DNA from: Aquimarina muelleri DSM 19832
GTDB taxonomy: Bacteria; Bacteroidota; Bacteroidia; Flavobacteriales; Flavobacteriaceae
DNA: 64,000 nucleotides
NCBI RefSeq assembly: GCF_000430665.1
Contig: NZ_AUML01000035.1
Coordinates: 1 to 64,000 of the forward strand
Direction: 5' to 3'
In this document: positions 58,901-64,000 of the stretch, piece by piece
Numbering within the stretch: position 1 is the stretch's first letter
How the letters are laid out: every line of letters starts with the position of its first letter
Notes under the pieces: model-generated
Databases searched by the model: none
What the model was told of the DNA's origin: nothing
What the model saw: the letters and a program-made list of their open reading frames with translations, nothing else
Position numbers and translations under genes: made by a program

Positions 58901-60154
58901 TACGGTAAAGGCGGGCAATTACAGCACGATAAAAATTGGCAGTATTTATATGACCAAGAAGGTAACCTTATTAAAAAAACAAAAAATAACCAAGAGCAAA
59001 TACTAGCAGACTTTAAAAAAGAAAAAGAAAAAGCAGCGTCTATAAAAACCACATGGATAGATAGAGTTTTTGGGTATACAGACGACGAGGAATCAGAACC
59101 CGATCTAAACCCAAAAACACCATTAACCCACTGGCAACATGGCGAATGGTTTTACACATGGCAAGCCAATGGCATGCTAAAAAGTGTAAAAGATCCTAGA
59201 GGCAAAGTTACAAGTTTTGAATATGATGCTTTGGGCAGGCGTACCGCAAAAATAAACCATTATAAAAAAGAAATAAATCGTTATATTTACGACGGCAACG
59301 TTCTTTTACATGAATTTAGGTATGCTCTTGAAGATAGACCAAAAGTAATAGCAGACGATTTAGGTAGGTTAAGTTATGATAAAGAAGAACCTACAACAAA
59401 CCTAATTACTTGGGTATTTGATGAAGGCACATTTGTTCCTTCGGCCAAAATTACAGAAGACGGTATCTTTAGTATCATATCAGATTATTTGGGTACTCCT
59501 ATTTTATCTTTTGATGAAAATGGTAAAAAAGTTTGGGAGCGCGAACTGGATATTTATGGTAAAGTAAGGAAGGGGGATAATCGTTTTGTACCATTCCTAT
59601 ACCAAGGACAATACTTCGACGAGGAAACAGAATTAGCCTATAACAGGTTTAGGTATTACTCCCCAGACTCGGGGACGTATATCTCCAAAGACCCGATCGG
59701 GCTTAGTGGTGGCGACAATTTATATGCATATACAAAAGATGTAAACTTATTGATTGACCCTATGGGATTAACTCCCTTAGGTCAACAAGGATTCTCCGTA
59801 TATGGTTTATTTGAAGCAGGGGCAAAAGAACCTTACTATATAGGTATTAGTAATGACTCTGAAAGAAGAGCATTTCAGCATATGGATAGTGGTAGATTGT
59901 CTGAGACAGGAGAAATGAAAGTTTTTAAAGGTTTAGAAGATGTAACTTATGCGGAAGCAAGGGGAAATGAACAACATCTTATAGAAAAACATGGAACCAA
60001 AACAGGAACAATAGGTGAAGAAATTGGACCAAATAACAAAGGAAATAAAATAAATTCATTTGATAAAACCAGAACTGATGCCAGAGGTAAAAAGTTTAAA
60101 GCTGAATATGACAAGGCTAAAGGAAAAGGGAAACCTAAAATTAAATGTGGATAA
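55922..60154 (+). CDS. PAAR-Rhs polymorphic toxin with C-terminal GIY-YIG nuclease domain
   Basis: 1410 residues. PAAR-like tip (about 1-130), a hydrophobic segment (about 160-185), the Rhs entry domain (INLVTGAVTYEGVDFELPSP, about 213-232), and a long run of YD repeats forming the Rhs shell. The core ends with DPIGLSGGDNLYAY ... DPMGL (1279-1283). The variable tip (1284-1410) has GIY-YIG features: Val-Tyr-Gly near 1294, YYIGI at 1305-1309, Arg1316, a later Glu in NEQHLIEKHG and an Asn-rich loop. The predicted action is DNA or RNA cleavage in the target cell. Codon use is GC-richer around 58.1-58.8 kb than in the tip, in line with tip exchange. Confidence 0.9.
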   Translation: MLLADNHFTPVIGLDVHFTVVPPFNPFQPFIAAILDPMDYVPFIGATVHVNGAKRGVSDTSGVLVTLFHIPIVGAFAAAPIIGHESMNFFSSETVKADGTRLSPKGHMVMSCNDIGIPLSLSPGKKKFWKLVPTIFAPTSYSLPIPSGKPVNVAPPYSPDLLGMAMGLAMSFGFGAIMRYAGRLLNKLAKKIGNGSNKMSSWLCKLGFEPINLVTGAVTYEGVDFELPSPIPFAWERVWDSDSDYVGILGHGVHCKYDRAVELFPDQDAVGLRFEDGRMLAFPFLERGDSIYMRQEKTTLTRTPKGDFVAYSHTEELYSHFEYKTTQDNQTLYKLTKIEDLRGFKTQFIFKNNRLTQIIDASNRELTLEYTPQGFVSNIYLKKKEDKQLMVAYQYDALGNMIGIADALEQQTIMEYQDHLMVKKIDRNGQAFYWEYEGKGTAAKCIHTWGDNGWQEGYMEYHTQEGYNKITDANGIVTYYYYTPEGLVTEIKNGEGDSEYMEYTEYMELYREIDQEGNVTGYTYDEQGNQTSVVYPDGSASQYMYNDAGRLLITIDPEGNKRNYTYKKETPHLVNSIVEPDNSITAFTYNSSQLVSEVKNNTKKSYLTYNTQYNLDSFKDQDNNTTNWVYNHLGQVSNISVNGRIQQSFVYDALGRVTRVANNGDHETELKYNAYNEVIQAFNNKTKIDFAYTPLGSLQMREENGAKVFFGYDKMEQLKTIKNEHDETYSFTRNKNGEIITEKGFDALQRTYRRDRAGKVIKVERPNNQFTEYEYNALGQITRAEYSDGTWETFSYNKNGQLIEARNPNSAVSLERDAIGRIVEEKQSTGLPNEKGYSLQNNYNANGNRTALTSSLGANIQHQYNASGQCVNTQAQNGNNTYTAQTKYNPLGQEIERVVTGGITSSRSYDRAGRQRTHHVHGKTRSYRNTQYTWNPNHQLQQIFDATAHNNTQFTYNAFGSLASAHYADDSYDYKLPDEVGNLYKTKEKDERKYGKGGQLQHDKNWQYLYDQEGNLIKKTKNNQEQILADFKKEKEKAASIKTTWIDRVFGYTDDEESEPDLNPKTPLTHWQHGEWFYTWQANGMLKSVKDPRGKVTSFEYDALGRRTAKINHYKKEINRYIYDGNVLLHEFRYALEDRPKVIADDLGRLSYDKEEPTTNLITWVFDEGTFVPSAKITEDGIFSIISDYLGTPILSFDENGKKVWERELDIYGKVRKGDNRFVPFLYQGQYFDEETELAYNRFRYYSPDSGTYISKDPIGLSGGDNLYAYTKDVNLLIDPMGLTPLGQQGFSVYGLFEAGAKEPYYIGISNDSERRAFQHMDSGRLSETGEMKVFKGLEDVTYAEARGNEQHLIEKHGTKTGTIGEEIGPNNKGNKINSFDKTRTDARGKKFKAEYDKAKGKGKPKIKCG

Positions 60155-60160
60155 AATAGA

Positions 60161-60667
60161 ATGAGACAATCATCTAAATTAGAAGAAGGAGAGATATATG
60201 CTATACCATTATTTCTTTCTGATGAAAAAAGCACCAAAAGTTTTGCTAGAAACAAATTTACAGATAGAGGTAAGGAGTTTGTTTTTTGTAGAATAATAGA
60301 AGATAGAAGAGGAAGTGGTTACTTAACCGAAATCTTTGATTTAGTTGGTGATCTGAATGAAAGTTTGGAAAAAATTATTAGTTCAAATAGACTTTTTCAG
60401 CCAATCGCAATTACAGGAATGGCAATAACTACCAAAAGATGGAGAAAAGTTCATGTACAAGAGAACTATGATAAAGAACGTGATTCTAACTATTCGGACA
60501 TAAAAATTGTTTTACAAGATGGGGATGATTATAGCCTATGGCAAAACGGTAAAGAAACTGAAATAAGTGAAACTGAAGCTAAAAATTATGAGCGTTGGCA
60601 AATATGGATGCCTTCACAACTAGAAAAACGTATTATTAAAGAGTTGTTTGGAGAAGTAACTTCCTAG
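60161..60667 (+). CDS. Immunity protein for the Rhs nuclease (Imm26-like)
   Basis: 168 residues, cytoplasmic, 6 bp after the Rhs gene. The start LEEGEIYAIPLFLSD and following 'FVFCRIIEDRRG' resemble Imm26 (G-D/E-I-F/Y-A-I-P-L). Position behind a toxin tip and low GC content also support an immunity role by direct binding of the GIY-YIG domain. Confidence 0.75.
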   Translation: MRQSSKLEEGEIYAIPLFLSDEKSTKSFARNKFTDRGKEFVFCRIIEDRRGSGYLTEIFDLVGDLNESLEKIISSNRLFQPIAITGMAITTKRWRKVHVQENYDKERDSNYSDIKIVLQDGDDYSLWQNGKETEISETEAKNYERWQIWMPSQLEKRIIKELFGEVTS

Positions 60668-60682
60668 AATGACCCGCTATTC

Positions 60683-60814
60683 CCCTGCTAGCGCGAGCGT
60701 CTCGCTCGTGCCGTCAAAGAGTAAGCATGGTATAAAAAACAAAGTACCCTGCTATTGCTAGTTTGTAACTAGTACCGATTACGAGTAAGCAATAAGATAA
60801 AAGATAAAGTAACC
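60683..60814 (+). repeat. Two tandem, homologous hairpin units behind the Rhs/immunity pair
   Basis: Unit A (about 60683-60749) and unit B (about 60747-60814) share TGCTA, then 37 positions ending in GAGTAAGCA, then a similar A-rich tail with AAAGTAAC/AAAGTACC. Each has an inverted repeat at the same place: GCGAGCG with CGCTCG in A, CTAGTT with AACTAG in B. The arms differ but stay complementary, which points to selection on the hairpin. They may be REP-like elements. A similar GCGAGCG hairpin is often seen near Rhs genes of this phylum (from memory). Confidence 0.6.
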
Positions 60815-60828
60815 TTAAAACCAAAGAT

Positions 60829-61050
60829 ATGCCAATCAAAGACAGAGATTACAACAAAGCCAAGGCGCTGTTAGAAGCAGCGGGTAGTAAAAGTGCCGAG
60901 AAATCGCACATAAAACACACGGGCAGCAAAGGCTCCCCAGATGGTCACGGCAGGAGTTTATATAACGAGGCACAACAAGATTTTGGAGGTCAACCCACCG
61001 CAGCACAATTAGAAGCTTTACGTAAAGCCTCTAAGTTTCTAGGGGTGTAG
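60829..61050 (+). CDS. Small unrecognised protein
   Basis: 73 residues (MPIKDRDYNKAKALLEAAGS ... RKASKFLGV), hydrophilic, with Gly/His-rich middle and alanine-rich helices at both ends. ATG preceded by an A-rich leader, and followed by a bidirectional terminator, both of which support a real gene. No known family. Confidence 0.6.
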   Translation: MPIKDRDYNKAKALLEAAGSKSAEKSHIKHTGSKGSPDGHGRSLYNEAQQDFGGQPTAAQLEALRKASKFLGV

Positions 61051-61068
61051 ATAATACTAGATAACCAT

Positions 61069-61100
61069 AAAAAAACCACAACATCTGTTGTGGTTTTTTT
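61069..61100. terminator. Bidirectional terminator
   Basis: AAAAAAACCACAAC / GTTGTGGTTTTTTT perfect stem with a 4-nt loop, between convergent genes at 61050 and 61102. Confidence 0.88.
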
Positions 61101-61101
61101 G

Positions 61102-61431
61102 TTACATAATACTTTGCAGCTTCACTTGTTTTAAAAAAGCGTCAAGCAATGCAAAAACATGATCCTTATTCTCAGGGGTCAATTGCTGTATATCTTGTAG
61201 TCGTTTTAAAGTCTCCTTATCAATCTGCTCATACTCCCCATCTTTTACCAGATAATCTAGAGTAACCCCAAGTGCATCTGCTATTTTAGTAGCTACATCA
61301 ATAGATGGTGTGTTTTCTCCACGTTCGTACTTACCAATAATATCTCCAGATGTTCCTACCATCTTCCCTAAATCAGCCTGTTTGATTTTTTTTTGTTTTC
61401 TGGCAAACGCCAATCTTTCTGAAAAAGCCAT
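61102..61431 (-). CDS. XRE-family helix-turn-helix repressor
   Basis: 109 residues. HTH_3 domain at about 5-65 (LAFARKQKKIKQADLGKMVGTSGDIIGKYERGENTPS), then a short C-terminal helix region. Such repressors control neighbouring mobile-element genes. It is divergent from symE-primase and has its own consensus promoter overlapped by candidate operators, so autoregulation plus control of the divergent operon is likely. Confidence 0.9.
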   Translation of the reverse strand: MAFSERLAFARKQKKIKQADLGKMVGTSGDIIGKYERGENTPSIDVATKIADALGVTLDYLVKDGEYEQIDKETLKRLQDIQQLTPENKDHVFALLDAFLKQVKLQSIM

Positions 61432-61469
61432 AAATACCTCGTTTTTATCACCTATTTACTAGGTTAAGA

Positions 61470-61500
61470 CAAATATAAACGACTTATAGGTTAAAAACAA
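61470..61500 (-). promoter_or_regulatory. Promoter of the XRE repressor gene
   Basis: On the minus strand: TTG (61498-61500), 20 nt, TATATTTG (61470-61477), a full match to the phylum consensus; the start codon lies about 40 bp downstream. Confidence 0.75.
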
Positions 61501-61512
61501 TTACAATAACTC

Positions 61513-61543
61513 TTGTTTGAAAACGTTAAATGAGTTAGATTTG
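61513..61543 (+). promoter_or_regulatory. Promoter of the symE-primase operon
   Basis: TTG (61513-61515), 20 nt, TAGATTTG (61536-61543), a full match to TTG-N17-23-TAnnTTTG, leading to the gene at 61600. Confidence 0.75.
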
Positions 61544-61599
61544 TGAGGTATTTATCAGATTACACTTTTTTCAACAATTTTTAATACACACAAAACTTC

Positions 61600-61782
61600 A
61601 TGAGACACCGAAAACTCACGCTACAATCCGATCACAGAAAATGTGCTGATAAAAAGTATAAAGCGTATCCTAGTTTAAAACTATGTGGTAAGTGGTTACA
61701 AGATTGCGGATTCAGCCCACAAGATAAAGTACGTATCACGGTAGACAAGGAGGTATTGATCATAGAACTCATGAAAGATTAA
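61600..61782 (+). CDS. symE: SymE-like toxin family protein
   Basis: 60 residues. The core SLKLCGKWLQDCGFSPQDK then VRITVDKEVLIIEL fits the SymE_toxin family (swapped-hairpin AbrB-like fold). In E. coli SymE is an SOS-induced RNA/DNA-acting toxin controlled by an antisense RNA. Here it sits 4 bp before a primase gene, so it is probably co-transcribed with it and repressed by the XRE protein. It may act as a DNA-binding regulator rather than a toxin. Confidence 0.75.
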   Translation: MRHRKLTLQSDHRKCADKKYKAYPSLKLCGKWLQDCGFSPQDKVRITVDKEVLIIELMKD

Positions 61783-61786
61783 CCTT

Positions 61787-63991
61787 ATGGAAATATCAGA
61801 GATCAAAGCCCAATTATCAATTACCGATGTGCTACAATACTACGGGGTAGAGCTTATAAAAAACAAGCAATGCTTGTGTCCTTTTCATGACGATAAAACC
61901 CCAAGCATGCAGGTATATACCAATACCAATACGGTGTATTGTTTTTCTGGCAACTGTGCTAAAAGCGGAAAATCTATCGATGTTATAGATTTTATCATGC
62001 ACAAAGAGTCTGTTACCAAACACCAAGCCATTGTAAAAGCCAAAGCCATGGTAGTACCACCTGCAGCAACCCAACCATCCATAACAAAAAAACCTGTAGA
62101 GGGCTTATCCGAAGTATTGCTGATTCTAAAAGAGCAACTGCCACGCAGCAGAAATGCAACAGCTTACCTGCAAACCAGAGGATTGATAAAGCTAAAAGCA
62201 ATAGGTAGTAACCACCGCAATGGAAACGACAAAATACAATACAAATACCCACACTTAAAAAACTGTATTGTTTTTCCATTACAAGATGCTCAAAATAATA
62301 CGGTCTCTTTTTATGGTCGCAGTTTTAAAAATGAATTAAGAAACAAACACTTTTACACCTCCAATAGAAAAGGTTTATATCCTGCATATCCCGATACGAC
62401 CACAAAACACTTAATCCTAACCGAAAGTATCATTGATGCAGCAACCTTAGAATTGCATGCTAAATTACCAACACACACAGCAGTATTAGCGTGTTATGGC
62501 ACTAACGGATTTACCCCAGAACACGCCGAAGCCATACATCGTTTAAATTTATTGCAGGACATTGTCCTGTTTTTTGATGGGGACGAAGCAGGTCGCACAG
62601 CAGCAACGAAATTACAAAGCCAGTTACAAAAAGACTATCCAAATATAACCATCGGTGTCATTAATACCCCAAAAGACGAGGATATTAATAGTCTGTGGAT
62701 CAACCACGAAGACAGTAATATATTTACGATACTATTAAACGAATCCCTTAAAAAAATAGCACAAACCCAACCCAAAGCAACACCACCCAAAACAAAACAA
62801 GTACCACAAAAAAACCAACTCTATTACATTAATAACCTCATAGCACAAAGCGGAATTATAGGGGAAGAAAACAGCCGATTATTATTATTTATAATCGCCA
62901 GTAGTTACAAAACAAATAAACCCTTGCACGCCATAGTACAGGGCAGTAGCGGGAGTGGCAAAACGCATTTAATCAGTAAAATAGCCGATGTAATGCCTAG
63001 AGAAAATGTATTGCGGTTTACACGGATTACCGAAAGTGCTTTATATAATTTTAGCGAAGATATGCTAGTGGGTAAACTCATTGTAATCGAAGATTTAGAC
63101 GGCTTAAAAGAAGAAGCTTTGTTAGCCTTTAGAGAGCTGGTCAGTAACCACCAGGTAAGTAGCGGGGTGAGCATAAAAGACAAAAAAGGAAACATAAAGA
63201 GCACCACTAAAATAGTCAAAGGTATATTTAGCAGTATGAGTGCCACTACAAAAGGTGCTATTTATGAAGATAATATGAACCGTAGTTTTTTACTGGCCGT
63301 AGACGAATCTGCAGCACAAAGCAGTAAAATAATAGACTATCAAAACAAACGCTACGCAGGAGAAATAAGTAGCCACAGCGAACACAAAGCGGTAGAAGAA
63401 TTACAACAAATCATACGGGATCTACAAAATATACCCGTAATAAACCCATACGCAACACAACTGGAATTACCCAATAGCGTACATAAAAAAAGGCGTTTAA
63501 ACGAAATGTTCCAAAGTATTATCAAGCAAATCACCTTTATTAATCAAAAACAAAGAACTTTAAAAAACGGAGCCATTTATACGGAGATAGAAGATATAGA
63601 ACAGGCAATAGAAATTTTGTTTGATAGTATTATTTTAAAAATAGATGAATTAGAAGGGACACAACGCGTATTTTACGAAACCCTTTTTAAAGCTTTTAAA
63701 AACAATCCGTTTACCCGTTTTGAAGCCATGGCAGTTACCGGCTTAAAGAAAACCCAATTGCAATACCACTTAAACCAATTAGTACAGTTAGAATACTTGC
63801 AGCAATTTGGTTTTAGTAATCGGGGATTTAAATATAAGATAGGCTTTGAAGACAGTATTACCACTATAAAAAAAGATCTAAAAAAGCATTTTAAGAACCA
63901 GTTAAAAATACTAAAAGAGACTATGCCTGCGAACGCCACCGAACACCAGCGAACACCAACCGAACGCCAAACGAACACCAGAATAGAATAA
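61787..63991 (+). CDS. CHC2-type primase-helicase of a mobile element
   Basis: 734 residues. CHC2 zinc finger with CPFH (31-34), C52 and C57. Toprim-like segment with FFDGDEAGRTA (Asp264, Asp266). A P-loop ATPase follows with Walker A GSSGSGKT (386-393) and Walker B IVIEDLD (432-438), and a winged-helix-like C-terminus (about 635-690; MAVTGLKKTQLQYHLNQL). DNA-replication role for a plasmid or integrative element; host DnaG lacks the ATPase half. The frame closes 9 bp before the window end. Confidence 0.88.
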   Translation: MEISEIKAQLSITDVLQYYGVELIKNKQCLCPFHDDKTPSMQVYTNTNTVYCFSGNCAKSGKSIDVIDFIMHKESVTKHQAIVKAKAMVVPPAATQPSITKKPVEGLSEVLLILKEQLPRSRNATAYLQTRGLIKLKAIGSNHRNGNDKIQYKYPHLKNCIVFPLQDAQNNTVSFYGRSFKNELRNKHFYTSNRKGLYPAYPDTTTKHLILTESIIDAATLELHAKLPTHTAVLACYGTNGFTPEHAEAIHRLNLLQDIVLFFDGDEAGRTAATKLQSQLQKDYPNITIGVINTPKDEDINSLWINHEDSNIFTILLNESLKKIAQTQPKATPPKTKQVPQKNQLYYINNLIAQSGIIGEENSRLLLFIIASSYKTNKPLHAIVQGSSGSGKTHLISKIADVMPRENVLRFTRITESALYNFSEDMLVGKLIVIEDLDGLKEEALLAFRELVSNHQVSSGVSIKDKKGNIKSTTKIVKGIFSSMSATTKGAIYEDNMNRSFLLAVDESAAQSSKIIDYQNKRYAGEISSHSEHKAVEELQQIIRDLQNIPVINPYATQLELPNSVHKKRRLNEMFQSIIKQITFINQKQRTLKNGAIYTEIEDIEQAIEILFDSIILKIDELEGTQRVFYETLFKAFKNNPFTRFEAMAVTGLKKTQLQYHLNQLVQLEYLQQFGFSNRGFKYKIGFEDSITTIKKDLKKHFKNQLKILKETMPANATEHQRTPTERQTNTRIE

Positions 63992-64000
63992 AGCATTAAT

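Larger units (their letters stand above)
61432..61553. promoter_or_regulatory. Candidate operators of the XRE repressor
   Basis: AAATACCTC (61432-61440) and GAGGTATTT (61545-61553) form a 9-bp perfect inverted pair flanking both transcription starts. A second palindrome CCTA-TTTAC-TAGG (61451-61463) covers the start region of the repressor promoter. Binding is inferred. Confidence 0.5.

Noticed and set aside
58647-59006. 119-codon ORF within the Rhs gene
   Set aside because: Out-of-frame shadow; the Rhs frame is continuous and better supported.

Overview
The window reads as chromosomal DNA of an AT-rich marine-type member of the Flavobacteriaceae. Signs are type IX secretion proteins (PorP/SprF, type A and type B C-terminal sorting domains), Bacteroidetes-style promoters (TTG, about 20 nt, TAnnTTTG), near absence of Shine-Dalgarno sites, and a Bacteroidetes-type (subtype iii) type VI secretion locus. 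The genus cannot be proven from this window; an Aquimarina-like organism would fit.

Region 1 (1-30 kb) is mostly core genome. It opens with the 3' part of a huge repeat adhesin, followed by a PorP/SprF protein and an OmpA/PD40 protein that together look like a surface-adhesin export unit. Then come an MscS channel, trmH, a decayed VOC gene, a DEAD-box helicase, a glutamine cyclotransferase lipoprotein, SRP RNA, an SDR enzyme, a transaldolase-family enzyme, an ABC-F ATPase, a secreted BNR/sortilin-like protein, an FAD-binding protein, an M28 peptidase, and tRNA-Arg and tRNA-Ser. The gene-poor gaps hold three copies of a 163-bp MITE-like element, three copies of a 57-62 bp dispersed repeat, and several decaying genes.

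Region 2 (30.2-60.7 kb) is a T6SS-iii locus on one strand. It has sheath (TssB, TssC), baseplate (TssE, F, G, K), ClpV (TssH), the Bacteroidetes-specific envelope proteins (TssN, TssO, a PKD protein that may be TssP, TssR), tube protein (TssD/Hcp), spike (VgrG) and a PAAR-Rhs toxin. Three effector modules are interleaved with the structural genes: (a) a TssD domain fused to a C-terminal metzincin-like protease, followed by three paralogous exported proteins and a remnant of a fourth; (b) a free-standing metzincin-like protein followed by two lipoproteins; (c) a PAAR-Rhs protein ending in a GIY-YIG nuclease domain, followed by an Imm26-like protein. TssJ, L, M and A are absent, as expected for subtype iii, and no TssQ was recognised.

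Region 3 (60.7-64 kb) starts with two homologous hairpin units behind the Rhs/immunity pair, then a small unknown gene, an XRE repressor, and a divergent symE-primase/helicase pair driven by back-to-back promoters with candidate operators. This looks like the edge of an integrative or plasmid-like element running off the right end.
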